A stretch of 42,547 bases of DNA, taken from assembly GCA_015061315.1 (NCBI GenBank), contig SUWV01000022.1, positions 1-42,547 on the forward strand, given 5' to 3'. This stretch comes from Lentimicrobiaceae bacterium. Its GTDB lineage: Bacteria; Bacteroidota; Bacteroidia; Bacteroidales; F082. A program made the translations under genes and the position numbers. The notes under the pieces were generated by a model. It was not told the origin of the DNA. It did not search any database and was given only the letters and a program-made list of their open reading frames with translations. Of the stretch, positions 1 through 8,723 are shown in pieces. How positions within the stretch are numbered: the first letter of the stretch is position 1; each line of letters opens with the position of its first letter.

Positions 1-354
1 GTTGTTGAGTCATTGCTCGATGGAAAACGCACTCCTGCTTTCGCTAACGATAGAATAAGTTCTTTGGAAGAAATCAGTATTTATACAACAGGCGATGACA
101 AGCCTCTCAAAGAAGTCTTCATGAACATTCATGAGAAACTTGGCGATAACATCGGCTTCGATCCTAAAAAGGCTTCTCCAGTGGAACTTAAAGAGAAGTT
201 TATGTTGGTACTTCCTGAATATGACGAGGAGTCGGTTTATCAATCAGACATGAAGAAGGTGTTCCAATGGTATCAGCTTCTCAACGACAAAGGTCTCTTG
301 GACTTCACCGTCGAGGAAGAGAAATCTGAAGAAAATTCAGAAGAAACAAAGTAA
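1..354 (+). CDS. DUF5606 domain protein, 5' end cut by window
   Basis: The reading frame is open from base 1, so the true start lies before the window and 117 C-terminal residues are visible. The visible part matches the Bacteroidota DUF5606 family: a stretch like VESLLDGKRTPAFANDRI, then a D-P-K-K-A-S segment and a C-terminal KVFQWYQLLNDKGLLDF. The family is small, cytoplasmic and of unknown function. The last 13 residues are a Glu-rich acidic tail (EEEKSEENSEETK). A hairpin terminator follows 15 bases after the stop, so transcription probably ends before pyrK. The family call rests on pattern recognition of the motif order. The molecular role is unknown. Confidence 0.75.
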   Translation, partial: VVESLLDGKRTPAFANDRISSLEEISIYTTGDDKPLKEVFMNIHEKLGDNIGFDPKKASPVELKEKFMLVLPEYDEESVYQSDMKKVFQWYQLLNDKGLLDFTVEEEKSEENSEETK

Positions 355-368
355 ATAAAGATTAACGC

Positions 369-394
369 AGGTCGTCGTTCAGGCGACCTTTTTT
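369..394 (+). terminator. Rho-independent terminator after the DUF5606 gene
   Basis: AGGTCG at 369-374 pairs with CGACCT at 384-389. One inner T-G wobble extends the stem to 7 bp, and a run of T follows. It separates the DUF5606 gene from pyrK. Confidence 0.8.
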
Positions 395-405
395 ATATAT
401 AAGCC

Positions 406-1170
406 ATGAAGAAAATCACAGACTTTCGCTTGATAGAGAAAAAAGAATGGGCTAAATCGACATTCCTCTTGCTTCAATGTGACGAGCCTTTGGAAGAGAT
501 AAAGGCTGGTCAGTTTGTGCAGGTGCGCGTCGATGACGCTCAGCATACTTACCTCCGCCGTCCAATATCAATCCATGACGTGGATTATCAAAATCGTACC
601 ATCACGCTTTTGGTACAGAGAGTGGGCGAGGGCACGAATAAAATGTCCGACACCGAAATAGGCGACACCTTAAATATAATATATCCTCTCGGAAATGGAT
701 TTACAATACCTGAAAATAATGAAGGTAACGTAATACTTGTCGGTGGCGGCATCGGCATAGCTCCGCTTTATTATCTCGGCAAGATGCTGAAAGAAAAAGG
801 CATTGAGCCTCAGTTTTTGCTCGGCGGACGTTCTAAGTCAGATCTGATAATGTTGGAAGAGTTTGAGTCTGTGGGTAAGGTTTATATCACTACCAACGAC
901 GGCAGCCTCGGCGAAGCTGGTTTCGTGACTCAGCATTCTATCTGGAAAGAAAAACAATTCGATATGATTTATACCTGTGGTCCTAAGCCAATGATGATGG
1001 CTGTGACTAAGATAGCGAGAGAGAATAACATCGACTGTGAGGTGTCGTTGGAGAACCTCATGGCGTGCGGTCTCGGCGCCTGCCTCTGCTGCGTGGAAAA
1101 CACCATCGAAGGCAACGTATGTGTTTGTAAAGAAGGTCCTGTAATGAATATAAACAAATTGTTATGGTAA
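406..1170 (+). CDS. pyrK: Dihydroorotate dehydrogenase B, electron transfer subunit PyrK
   Basis: PyrK carries FAD and a [2Fe-2S] cluster and passes electrons from PyrD to NAD+ in the fourth step of pyrimidine synthesis. The 254-residue protein has a ferredoxin-reductase FAD domain with the flavin motif [10 protein letters not shown] near residues 50-60. A nucleotide-binding segment [13 protein letters not shown] follows near 115. The C-terminal cysteine set is C221-x4-C226-x2-C229-x11-C241, the usual PyrK cluster spacing. An extra C228 and C239 lie beside the ligands. The last bases overlap the pyrD start by 7 nt (ATGGTAA), so the two subunits are translationally coupled. Length is normal. 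Family assignment is firm. Confidence 0.95.
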   Translation: MKKITDFRLIEKKEWAKSTFLLLQCDEPLEEIKAGQFVQVRVDDAQHTYLRRPISIHDVDYQNRTITLLVQRVGEGTNKMSDTEIGDTLNIIYPLGNGFTIPENNEGNVILVGGGIGIAPLYYLGKMLKEKGIEPQFLLGGRSKSDLIMLEEFESVGKVYITTNDGSLGEAGFVTQHSIWKEKQFDMIYTCGPKPMMMAVTKIARENNIDCEVSLENLMACGLGACLCCVENTIEGNVCVCKEGPVMNINKLLW

Positions 1171-2081
1171 ACGAAACGATACAACTCAAAGGTCTCACCT
1201 TGAAGAATCCTGTGATGACAGCATCAGGGACCTTCGGCTACGGAGAAGAATATGCCGACTTCATCGACTTGACAAAAATAGGCGGAATACTCGTCAAAGG
1301 AACAACCTTGAACCATCGCGAGGGCAACCCTTATCCTCGTATGGCAGAGACACCTTCGGGAATGCTCAATGCCGTCGGTCTTCAAAATAAAGGCATCGAC
1401 TATTTCATTGAGACAATTTATCCAAGAATCAAAGATATAGATACTAACATCATAGTCAACGTCTCAGGCTCGACGATAGAAGATTATTGCGCTGTGGCTG
1501 AGAAAGTCAACGCTTTGGAGAATATCCCAGCTATAGAACTCAACGTCTCTTGCCCTAACGTGAAACAAGGCGGCATGGCGTTCGGCGTGACATGCGCTGG
1601 AATTGAACAGGTCGTTACAGCAGTGAGAAAGGTATATGACAAACATCTCATGGTGAAGCTCTCGCCTAATGTAACTAACATCGCTGAACTCGCGATGTCG
1701 GCTGAGACTTCAGGAGCTGATTCTGTCTCTTTGATAAACACCATGTTGGGAATGGCTATCGACGCTGAGACGAGAAGACCTAAGTTATCAACAATAACAG
1801 GCGGTTTGTCGGGAGCCTGCGTGAAGCCTGTAGCATTGAGAATGGTATGGCAAGTATCTAAAGCGGTGAAGATTCCGGTAATAGGATTAGGAGGCATCTC
1901 TTCAGCTACCGACGCTATCGAGTTTATGCTCGCCGGCGCTTCAGCAATAGAGATTGGTACAGCCAACTTCATCGACCCAGCTATCACTGTGAAGGTGGCA
2001 CAAGGCATAGTAGAATATTGCGAACGTCATGGCTTCAAGAACGTCAGCGACTTGACAGGAGCGATGGTAGTTGACAATTAA
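1164..2081 (+). CDS. pyrD: Dihydroorotate dehydrogenase B (NAD+), catalytic subunit
   Basis: This 305-residue class 1B enzyme oxidises dihydroorotate to orotate with FMN, working as a heterotetramer with PyrK. The active-site loop reads [11 protein letters not shown], with the catalytic base C130. [13 protein letters not shown] near residues 17-29 and the C-terminal [14 protein letters not shown] form the FMN and phosphate sites. It starts inside the pyrK stop region, a standard PyrK-PyrD overlap. The last codons (VVDN) and the stop lie in an AT-rich intergenic repeat (GACAATTAACAATTAAC), so the gene end has been set by a repeat. A hairpin terminator follows at 2109. Assignment is firm because PyrK is next to it and the base is Cys, not Ser. 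Confidence 0.96.
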   Translation: MVNETIQLKGLTLKNPVMTASGTFGYGEEYADFIDLTKIGGILVKGTTLNHREGNPYPRMAETPSGMLNAVGLQNKGIDYFIETIYPRIKDIDTNIIVNVSGSTIEDYCAVAEKVNALENIPAIELNVSCPNVKQGGMAFGVTCAGIEQVVTAVRKVYDKHLMVKLSPNVTNIAELAMSAETSGADSVSLINTMLGMAIDAETRRPKLSTITGGLSGACVKPVALRMVWQVSKAVKIPVIGLGGISSATDAIEFMLAGASAIEIGTANFIDPAITVKVAQGIVEYCERHGFKNVSDLTGAMVVDN

Positions 2082-2107
2082 CAATTAACAATTGACAATT
2101 AATGTAG
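2082..2107. repeat. AT-rich CAATTAA tandem repeat
   Basis: Tandem AACAATTAACAATT units start at the pyrD stop. The same sequence recurs at 9815-9836, 14584-14620, 17244-17266 and 26902-26920, always between genes. Confidence 0.7.
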
Positions 2108-2108
2108 A

Positions 2109-2159
2109 GACGTATCAACAATGCCAATGAAAATAAAAAAATGTTGATGCGTCTTTTTT
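2109..2159 (+). terminator. Hairpin terminator after pyrD (GACG-family palindrome)
   Basis: GACGTATCAACA (2109-2120) pairs with TGTTGATGCGTC (2142-2153), with one mismatch or wobble, and is followed by TTTTTTT. It is a member of the dispersed inverted-repeat family described in the findings. Confidence 0.75.
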
Positions 2160-2174
2160 ATGGCAATATTTTCT

Positions 2175-2222
2175 GAGACGTATCAATGTGTGTTTATTTT
2201 TATGGAATCATTGATGCGTCTC
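2175..2222. repeat. Second GACG-family palindrome
   Basis: GAGACGTATCAATG (2175-2188) pairs with CATTGATGCGTCTC (2209-2222), 13 of 14 positions. There is no T-run on either side, so this copy is probably not a terminator itself. Confidence 0.7.
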
Positions 2223-2293
2223 TACTCTGCGACTTTGTGTCTCATTGTATCAAAAAAAATTAAAATACTCTTTTACATTTAAGAGTAAAATTG

Positions 2294-2301
2294 TAAATTT
2301 G
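2294..2301 (+). promoter_or_regulatory. -7 promoter box for the YebC gene
   Basis: TAAATTTG fits the Bacteroidota TAnnTTTG consensus. It lies 69 bases before the ATG at 2370, which leaves room for a leader. TTTT at 2271-2274 is a weak -33 box. Confidence 0.55.
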
Positions 2302-2369
2302 CACGGCAAAATTGTAGGGGCATATTGGATATGTCCGATAACGTAAATAATTATTTAAAAGAATATACT

Positions 2370-3080
2370 ATGGGAAGAGCATTTGAATACCGCAAAGCGG
2401 CTAAGATGAAAAGATGGGGTCACATGTCGAGAGTGTTCCCTAAATTGAGTAAGATGATCACTATTGCAGCTAAAGAAGGCGGTGCTGATCCAGATATGAA
2501 TCCAAGATTGCGTCAGGCTATCATCAACGCCAAGGCTGAAAACATGCCTAAGGATAACATCGACGCCGCTATAAAAAGAGCTACAGCGAAAGACGCTGCC
2601 GACATGGTTGAAATCGTCTATGAAGGCAAAGGTCCTGCTGGAGTTCTCGTAGTAGTTGAATGTGCTACCGACAACACAACACGTACAGTTGCTAACGTAC
2701 GTTCTTACTTCAACAAATGCGGTGGCTCTTTAGTGCCATCAGGTTCTCTTGAATTTATGTTCAGCCGTAAAGCTGTCTTTGAACTTGAATTGCCAGAAGG
2801 CATGGACGTAGAAGAGATAGAACTTGAACTCATCGACGCTGGTCTCGAAGAGATAGAAGCAACAGAAGAAGGCGTAGTAGCATTGTCGGATTGGACAGCA
2901 TTCGGTACTATGCAGACTGCTTTGGAAAAACTCGGCATTAACGTGAAGAAAGCTAACTTACAACGTTTCGCTAACAGCCCGGTGGCTTTCTCGGCAGAAG
3001 ACGTTGAAGCAATAGAGAAGTTCTTGGAAAAGGTAGAAGACGACGAAGACGTACAGTCAGTCTATACCAATATGGAATAA
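2370..3080 (+). CDS. yebC: YebC/PmpR-family regulatory protein
   Basis: A YebC/PmpR-family protein of 236 residues. Members bind DNA as transcription regulators, and some act on the ribosome to help translate proline-rich stretches. The start was moved to the ATG at 2370 because the family begins [16 protein letters not shown]. The open frame extends 15 codons upstream only through a TTG, in sequence that looks like leader. Conserved family blocks are [12 protein letters not shown] and [13 protein letters not shown] near residues 45-75, and a C-terminal acidic segment. A 12 bp hairpin terminator follows. It is probably a single-gene transcript with its own promoter at 2294. Confidence 0.92.
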   Translation: MGRAFEYRKAAKMKRWGHMSRVFPKLSKMITIAAKEGGADPDMNPRLRQAIINAKAENMPKDNIDAAIKRATAKDAADMVEIVYEGKGPAGVLVVVECATDNTTRTVANVRSYFNKCGGSLVPSGSLEFMFSRKAVFELELPEGMDVEEIELELIDAGLEEIEATEEGVVALSDWTAFGTMQTALEKLGINVKKANLQRFANSPVAFSAEDVEAIEKFLEKVEDDEDVQSVYTNME

Positions 3081-3117
3081 TATAGATAGTTGAGAAAAGA
3101 TAAAATATTGTGGTAAG

Positions 3118-3145
3118 AAAAAGGCGGCCGATGGCTGTCTTTTTC
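3118..3145 (+). terminator. Terminator after yebC
   Basis: AAAAAGGCGGCC (3118-3129) pairs with GGCTGTCTTTTT (3133-3144) over 12 positions, including two G-T wobbles, around a 3-base loop. Confidence 0.75.
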
Positions 3146-3234
3146 CGTTAATCAAATTGAATCGGAAAACAGTTTCGCTATAGAGAAAATTGAATCTGGG
3201 TAATCCCTTTAGTAATCAAAAATAAAGTTTAGTT

Positions 3235-5547
3235 ATGAAAAAATTAATGTTGTTAATGTTGGTATTGTTTTCATTACCATCAATGGCTCAATCGAATTTG
3301 ATGGAGGATTCGTTGTCAGCCGTTTCTGACGTAGTTGTAGATACGTTAGAAGTTCTGAATGTTGAACCGGTTCAGAATATAAATTATCTTACAATCAACG
3401 CGGATCAACAAGGTTCTATGATTTATGTTAATGATGAGTTCGCTGGATTTGATACAGTGACAAAGTTGTTGAATGTCGGTGAGACGTATTCATGGAGAGT
3501 GGAATGTGACATGTACCATAATGAGAGTGGTGATGTTACAATAGTCAGCGGTGATGCTGTCATTATTGATGTAGAGATGAAACCTGCTTATGGTTTTCTG
3601 ACAGTTACATCCTTGCCTGAAGATAGTGCGTTGGTGTATGTAGACAATAAATGTGTCGGCATCACTCCTAATGAGATGATACATGTTGGAATAGGCAAGC
3701 ATAAGATGCTAGTATATAAAGAAATGTATGAGCCTTATATCTATGAATTTGAAGTCGAGGGTAATGATACAGTTATGCTTGAAGTTCAGCTTGTTTCAAA
3801 TTCAAAAAATGTAATGGTCACTACAGACTCTCAATCTGACATATATATTGATAATGTAATGATGGGTGTAGGCGACTGGAATGGAAGTATTACGTATGGC
3901 GCTCATATTATCGAAGCAAAGAAAAATAATCACAAACCAATATTGTTGGAAACGTATATTCAGAATGACAGTATCGACAGTATCGACACTATCGTTTTAG
4001 AAGCTCCTGTTCCTATCTGTGGAAGCCTTGATGTTTTAACATCACCACAAGGAGCATCTGTGTTCATTGATGGAGTCAATCGTGGAACAACACCATTGTT
4101 TATCGATAAAATGCTTATCGGACAATATGAACTTTGTCTTGTAAAGGATGGTTGTGCTGATATGATTAAAACTATTGATATTGTTGAGAATGATACATTA
4201 TCGATTGATGAAGTGTTCAGCCCGGCAAAAGAAATACTTGTTAAAACCGATAGATATGGCGATAGTTTGTTTGTTAATGATAGATATGTAGGTAAGAGCC
4301 CTCATAAATTATTCTTGACATATAATACTCACAATATAAAGGCAAGAAGAATGCAGTATGAAGTGTCGGATGATTTTTATATTGATATGAACGATTCTGT
4401 TGTAGAATTGTTTGTTGGTAAGGAAATGCAGATTGTAACAGACTACAAAAGAGATAGAATTTTTGTTGACGGAAAAGAAGTGGGTGTTAATCCATGTCAA
4501 ACCATGTTGTCGTATGGCGAGCATAATCTTAGAGTAATGAGAGGAAAGTATCGTCACGAGCAAACTATCGTTGTTGAAGATGATAATGTTGATGTCATCG
4601 AACTCACTCTTGGTAAGGAGGTGTCTATAAAGACGACAAACAAAGGCGACAAAGTTTATATCGATAACAAGTATGCAGGAAAAACACCTCTTACAAAATA
4701 CGTATATTATGGTGAGCATGATGTTAAAGTTGTTAGAGGCGACCATGAGACGACACAAACTATCAGTGTTAATGACAACGGTGAGCAAGATGAACATACT
4801 ATTTACATCGGTCAGTTAGTCACATTTGAATCGACAAGACATGGTGATGACATATATATTAATGGTGAGAAAAAAGGAGAGTCACCATTGGTATATGATA
4901 TGCCTGTTGGAAACCATGAGGTTATGGCTAAGAGACATCGTAGGATGGACGTCCAGAGAATATATATCATCAAAGATGGTCAGACACACTTCAACTTTAC
5001 ACCTACAAAAGAGTCTATATCAGAATTTAATAGTAATGGAATGGGATTCTTTACCTTGAACGCATCTCAATATCAAGGAAAATACTCTTACGGATTAAGT
5101 TGGGGCTCATATAAAAAAGTAGGTTGGTATATTTCATTGCTTACTAATTTCGATCCTGCTCATGGTACTTATCAAACAGGTATTACACAGTTTATTACTA
5201 AGCACAATGATTATTCGCCTGACTTGAAAGCTGAGGATTTTAATAATAATCATATAGATTCAAGACTTTCTGCCACAGCAGGTTTGATGTTTAAGGTGGC
5301 AGGTCCTGTATATATTAAATTAGGTGGCGGTTATGCGTTGTATTCTGCTTTCGATCAAACCATTAACGAAGAATGGTATAGAACGAAAGATGGAAATTAC
5401 AATGGATTGCTTCTTACAGGAGGCTTGCAGTTCAATCTTAAAAACATCGTTATATCTACAGATGTCAATACGAATCAGAATTTCGACTTTATGGAGTTTA
5501 AACTCGGAATAGGATTTGCAAAGAAAAAGAATAAGGATAAGAAATGA
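3235..5547 (+). CDS. PEGA-repeat protein with C-terminal barrel-like domain
   Basis: A secreted or surface protein of 770 residues. It has a Sec signal peptide at residues 1-19 (MKKLMLLMLVLFSLPSMAQ). At least seven PEGA-type repeats of 60-75 residues follow, recognisable by units such as VYVDNKCVGITP, VFIDGVNRGTTP, IFVDGKEVGVNP and VYIDNKYAGKTP, each followed by a turn like YGEHxVKVxRG. PEGA modules are beta-rich domains found on envelope proteins. From about residue 600 the sequence changes to alternating aromatic/glycine strands (GMGFFTLNASQYQGKYSYG, GPVYIKLGGGYALYSAF) and ends with a Lys-rich tail. This resembles a small outer-membrane barrel-like domain, which is my inference. It is monocistronic between two terminators. 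Its binding partner is unknown. Confidence 0.8.
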   Translation: MKKLMLLMLVLFSLPSMAQSNLMEDSLSAVSDVVVDTLEVLNVEPVQNINYLTINADQQGSMIYVNDEFAGFDTVTKLLNVGETYSWRVECDMYHNESGDVTIVSGDAVIIDVEMKPAYGFLTVTSLPEDSALVYVDNKCVGITPNEMIHVGIGKHKMLVYKEMYEPYIYEFEVEGNDTVMLEVQLVSNSKNVMVTTDSQSDIYIDNVMMGVGDWNGSITYGAHIIEAKKNNHKPILLETYIQNDSIDSIDTIVLEAPVPICGSLDVLTSPQGASVFIDGVNRGTTPLFIDKMLIGQYELCLVKDGCADMIKTIDIVENDTLSIDEVFSPAKEILVKTDRYGDSLFVNDRYVGKSPHKLFLTYNTHNIKARRMQYEVSDDFYIDMNDSVVELFVGKEMQIVTDYKRDRIFVDGKEVGVNPCQTMLSYGEHNLRVMRGKYRHEQTIVVEDDNVDVIELTLGKEVSIKTTNKGDKVYIDNKYAGKTPLTKYVYYGEHDVKVVRGDHETTQTISVNDNGEQDEHTIYIGQLVTFESTRHGDDIYINGEKKGESPLVYDMPVGNHEVMAKRHRRMDVQRIYIIKDGQTHFNFTPTKESISEFNSNGMGFFTLNASQYQGKYSYGLSWGSYKKVGWYISLLTNFDPAHGTYQTGITQFITKHNDYSPDLKAEDFNNNHIDSRLSATAGLMFKVAGPVYIKLGGGYALYSAFDQTINEEWYRTKDGNYNGLLLTGGLQFNLKNIVISTDVNTNQNFDFMEFKLGIGFAKKKNKDKK

Positions 5548-5616
5548 TAATGGTAATATGCTGCATGCCGAAAACCTTTCGTGATATGACATGAAGTTGG
5601 GACGCAGCAAGTTATT

Positions 5617-5668
5617 AAAAAACGCATCAATGATTCCTGATGATAAAGGACATTGATGCGTTTTTATT
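5617..5668. terminator. Bidirectional terminator between convergent genes
   Basis: AACGCATCAATG (5621-5632) and CATTGATGCGTT (5651-5662) are a perfect 12 bp inverted repeat, extended by flanking A and T runs on both sides. It serves the PEGA gene on the plus strand and the ureohydrolase on the minus strand. Confidence 0.8.
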
Positions 5669-5675
5669 TTTCTAC

Positions 5676-5692
5676 TCGTTGACTTGTTGTCT
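5676..5692. repeat. Fragment of CGAGTCAACGAGT-type repeat
   Basis: CTCGTTGACTTGTTGTC reads on the other strand as GACAACAAGTCAACGAG. It matches repeats at 9765-9800, 9903-9940 and 17163-17203. Confidence 0.55.
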
Positions 5693-6714
5693 TAAATAAT
5701 CCCGCAGAGATGATACAGCACTCTGGCTCCTACGTTGCCGTCCCATTCGTCGTCGCCGGGCGACACCTCGCATAAGTCGAAGCCGATGATGTCTTTGCCG
5801 CTTTCCTTCACTCTGTTTAACAGATACATCAGTTCTTCATATTCCATTCCGCCTGGGACTGGAGTACCTGTGTTAGGACATAACTTAGGATCCAAGCCGT
5901 CGATGTCGATAGAGATGTAAACCTTGTCAGGAAGCTGTGAGATAATGTCGTCGCATATCGACTTCCAAGTTGTGCCTTCATACATCTTTCTTCTGTTGTC
6001 GCGGTCGTAGAACACCACCATACGTCCTTCAGACTTGTTGATGATTTCTTTTTCCTGATCGCAATAATCGCGGATAGCTACTTGTACCAACTTCTCTATG
6101 TTGTCGTATTTCATAGTGTTATAGAATATTGAAGCGTGAGAATATTTAAATCCTTCAAACTCTATTCTTAAATCGCTATGAGCATCGACGTGAATGATGC
6201 CGTATTCTTCATCTTGTTCGTTGAAATAAGTGTGGTAGGGTAGAGGAGTGCTGTGGTCGCCGCCGAGGAGTCCTACTTTCTTGCCTTGCGACTTCCAATA
6301 AGCTATTCTGTCTTTAAGCCAAGCGAACATCTTGTCGAAGCCTTTTTCTATGGCTGCATATTTATCTTCGTAAGCTTCAGGGTTTTCGTCAACATCGCCG
6401 CTTTCAATGCCATCGATGATGTCTTCGCTGAGCGGTACTAACTCATCATGAAGCTCGCGTAGCTCTTGAGGAAATTCGTCCATCCAGATGCCACGTTTCC
6501 AAACATCAGGATAATCGTGATGATGAAGGTCGACTTGCATCGAGCCGTCGAAGACAGCCTGCGGACCATCGACAGTGCCTCTGTTATAACTCGTGGTGAG
6601 TTCCCATTCAACAGGAATGATTATTATCTCAGCTTCGTCAGCGCTGCATGGCAAACCATAAATGCCTGAGCCAAGAGCAGCCGCTGCATTAGGGTCAAAA
6701 ATCTTTTCTTCCAT
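5692..6714 (-). CDS. Agmatinase/arginase-family ureohydrolase
   Basis: A 340-residue ureohydrolase, which hydrolyses a guanidino group (agmatine, arginine or related) using two Mn ions. The metal-ligand motifs are complete: GGDHS with H154, DAHSD with D177/H179/D181, and SIDIDGLDP with D270/D272. The start was placed at 6714 (MEEKIFDPN) because a -7 box at 6731-6738 lies just upstream. The longer frame to 6780 would begin inside or before that promoter. The substrate cannot be read with certainty; agmatine is my first guess, and formiminoglutamate or arginine are possible. An insertion of about 60 residues (roughly 80-140) precedes the first metal motif and is longer than in short agmatinases. 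It is monocistronic. Confidence 0.85.
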   Translation of the reverse strand: MEEKIFDPNAAAALGSGIYGLPCSADEAEIIIIPVEWELTTSYNRGTVDGPQAVFDGSMQVDLHHHDYPDVWKRGIWMDEFPQELRELHDELVPLSEDIIDGIESGDVDENPEAYEDKYAAIEKGFDKMFAWLKDRIAYWKSQGKKVGLLGGDHSTPLPYHTYFNEQDEEYGIIHVDAHSDLRIEFEGFKYSHASIFYNTMKYDNIEKLVQVAIRDYCDQEKEIINKSEGRMVVFYDRDNRRKMYEGTTWKSICDDIISQLPDKVYISIDIDGLDPKLCPNTGTPVPGGMEYEELMYLLNRVKESGKDIIGFDLCEVSPGDDEWDGNVGARVLYHLCGII

Positions 6715-6730
6715 AATATTTTCTTTTTTG

Positions 6731-6738
6731 CAAAGATA
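6731..6738 (-). promoter_or_regulatory. Promoter -7 box of the ureohydrolase gene
   Basis: On the minus strand this reads TATCTTTG. A TTTG -33 box lies at 6757-6760 with an 18-base spacer. This supports translation starting at 6714. Confidence 0.65.
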
Positions 6739-6750
6739 CTTTTTTTTGGC

Positions 6751-6830
6751 TAAAGACAAAAGATAAAAGACAAAAGACAAAAGATGGATTATTATAGAAA
6801 AACTTTAGACATCAGACATTAGACTTTTGC
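6751..6830. repeat. AAAGAC/TTAGAC short tandem repeat region
   Basis: Repeated AAAAGACAAAAGAT units are followed by AGACATCAGACATTAGAC. The same words appear in the coding start of the BtuG gene at 21798-21860. Confidence 0.5.
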
Positions 6831-6840
6831 CATTTTTTCG

Positions 6841-6848
6841 TATCTTTG
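6841..6848 (+). promoter_or_regulatory. Promoter -7 box of the AMP-ligase gene
   Basis: TATCTTTG, 42 bases before the ATG at 6891. Confidence 0.6.
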
Positions 6849-6890
6849 TAGCGATGAACTAATATTATTACTAACCTAATAACTTTGAAA

Positions 6891-8552
6891 ATGAGTTTTA
6901 CATCTGTAAATAAGATTTTCGAAAAATCAATTAAGGAAAATTGGGATCGTCCCGCGATCTCTAATTATCAAGGTGTGACATTGCACTACAGAGATTTGGC
7001 AAGAAGAATAGCTAAGCTTCACATTATGTTTGAAGAATGTGGTCTCGAAAGAGGCGATAAAGTGGCATTATGTTCAAGAAATCAGGCCAACTGGGTGGTG
7101 TCGTTCTTAGCAGCAATGACGTATGGCGCAGTCCCTGTGCCTCTCATGCACGAGTTCAAACCAAGTAACATCAACCATCTCGTAAATCATTCAGAATCGA
7201 AGATTTTATTCGTCGATGAGGTTATCTGGGAAGGACTGTCAGAATTAGAAATGGGCGACTTACAGGCTATTATTCAAGTTAATACGTTTAAGTTGCTTTA
7301 TTCTGCTAATGACAAGATTACAGAAAGCCGTGAACGTCTTAACGAACTTTTTGGTAAGTATTATCCATCTGAATTCACTCCTGATTGTATAAATTATTAT
7401 GAAGACTCCGCTGATGAGCTTGCTATCATCAACTATACTTCTGGTACATCAGGTTTCTCAAAAGGTGTTATGATTCCTTATCGCGCAGTAAGTTCTAACA
7501 TAGAATTTGCACAGAAAGTATTGCCTCAGATTAATAGTACATCACGCGTTGTGTCTATGTTGCCAACGGCTCACATGTACGGATTGATGTTCGAGGTCTT
7601 GTATGAATTGACAGCAGGCTGTCACGTATTCTTCCTCTCTCGTCTCCCAAGTCCTAAGATTATCATGCAGGCTCTTTCAGAAGTGAAGCCTACTTTGGTT
7701 ATAGCAGTGCCACTTATCATCGAAAAGATTTATAAGAGCAAGGTTAAGCCAGTGCTTGAGAAATCGGGTATCAGGTTTGCGATGAAACTGCCAGGTTTGG
7801 ATCAGCTTATCATGAATAAGATTAAGACTGAATTGATTAATGCTTTCGGTGGCGAGTTCTATGAAGTTATTATCGGCGGTGCTGCCTTCAACAAAGAAGT
7901 CGAGGCTTTCTTCAAGAGAATGGAATTTCCTTTCACAGTCGGTTATGGCATGACAGAATGCGCTCCTATCATCACATACGACGATTACAAAACTGCTAAG
8001 TTATATTCATGCGGACGTATCGTTCCTAACATGGAGATGAAGATAGATTCCCCAGATCCTCAGAATGTTGCAGGTGAGCTTCTTGTCAGAGGCGCTAATG
8101 TCTTCTTGGGATATTTTAAAAATGAAGAAGCAACGAAAGAAGTCCTTGACGCTGACGGCTGGCTCCATACTGGCGATATGGGCGTGATCGATGCTGACGG
8201 CTATCTCTTCCTCAGAGGTCGTTCTAAGTGTATGATACTCGGTCCTTCAGGTCAGAATATATATCCAGAAGAAGTGGAAGCAGTGCTCGATACTCGTCCT
8301 TACGTCCTCGAGTCTTTGGTGATTGAAGATAACGGCGGATTGACAGCTCTTATATATCCAGACTTCGACCTCGCTGCTAAAGAAGGCATGAATCAGGCTA
8401 CCTTTATTAAATATATTGAAGATACCTTGCCTGAAATAAATAAGGAACTTCCTAACTACGCTAAACTCAAGAAGATTGAGGTGATGTCGGAAGCCTTTGA
8501 AAGAACGCCTAAGAAGAGTATCAAACGTTATTTGTATCAGAGAAATAATTAA
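6891..8552 (+). CDS. AMP-dependent acyl-CoA synthetase/ligase
   Basis: A 553-residue member of the adenylate-forming family, which activates a carboxylic acid to an acyl-AMP and then usually to acyl-CoA. The phosphate-binding motif YTSGTSGFSKGV is at residues 182-193. GYGMTECAP (A5) and LHTGDMG (A7) follow, and the C-terminal subdomain contains RTPKKSIKRYL with the late catalytic lysine region. The match to long-chain fatty acyl-CoA ligases (FadD type) is best judged by length and by the VVSMLPTAHMYGL segment. The chain length of the substrate cannot be seen. ATG at 6891 was preferred to TTG two codons upstream. It is monocistronic with its own promoter and a strong hairpin after it. Confidence 0.88.
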   Translation: MSFTSVNKIFEKSIKENWDRPAISNYQGVTLHYRDLARRIAKLHIMFEECGLERGDKVALCSRNQANWVVSFLAAMTYGAVPVPLMHEFKPSNINHLVNHSESKILFVDEVIWEGLSELEMGDLQAIIQVNTFKLLYSANDKITESRERLNELFGKYYPSEFTPDCINYYEDSADELAIINYTSGTSGFSKGVMIPYRAVSSNIEFAQKVLPQINSTSRVVSMLPTAHMYGLMFEVLYELTAGCHVFFLSRLPSPKIIMQALSEVKPTLVIAVPLIIEKIYKSKVKPVLEKSGIRFAMKLPGLDQLIMNKIKTELINAFGGEFYEVIIGGAAFNKEVEAFFKRMEFPFTVGYGMTECAPIITYDDYKTAKLYSCGRIVPNMEMKIDSPDPQNVAGELLVRGANVFLGYFKNEEATKEVLDADGWLHTGDMGVIDADGYLFLRGRSKCMILGPSGQNIYPEEVEAVLDTRPYVLESLVIEDNGGLTALIYPDFDLAAKEGMNQATFIKYIEDTLPEINKELPNYAKLKKIEVMSEAFERTPKKSIKRYLYQRNN

Positions 8553-8584
8553 GTCAATGCGACAATAAGTCAATGCGACAATAA
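8553..8584. repeat. Tandem duplication of AAGTCAATGCGACAAT
   Basis: A 16-base unit occurs twice head to tail directly after the stop codon of the AMP-ligase gene, before the hairpin. Confidence 0.6.
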
Positions 8585-8588
8585 GTAG

Positions 8589-8641
8589 AGACGTATCAAT
8601 GATTCCTACAATATGAATAAACATTGATACGTCTTTTTTTT
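8589..8641 (+). terminator. Terminator after the AMP-ligase gene
   Basis: AGACGTATCAATG (8589-8601) and CATTGATACGTCT (8622-8634) form a perfect 13 bp stem, followed by eight T. It is a GACG-family palindrome acting as a terminator. Confidence 0.85.
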
Positions 8642-8662
8642 GTTAGTTATAAATAAAAACAT

Positions 8663-8670
8663 TATTTTTG
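8663..8670 (+). promoter_or_regulatory. Promoter -7 box of the lipoprotein gene
   Basis: TATTTTTG, 54 bases before the ATG at 8724. Confidence 0.5.
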
Positions 8671-8723
8671 CCACTCGTTAGATTATAGTCGAATTTAATA
8701 ATTTTATATCTAAAAATTTAATC

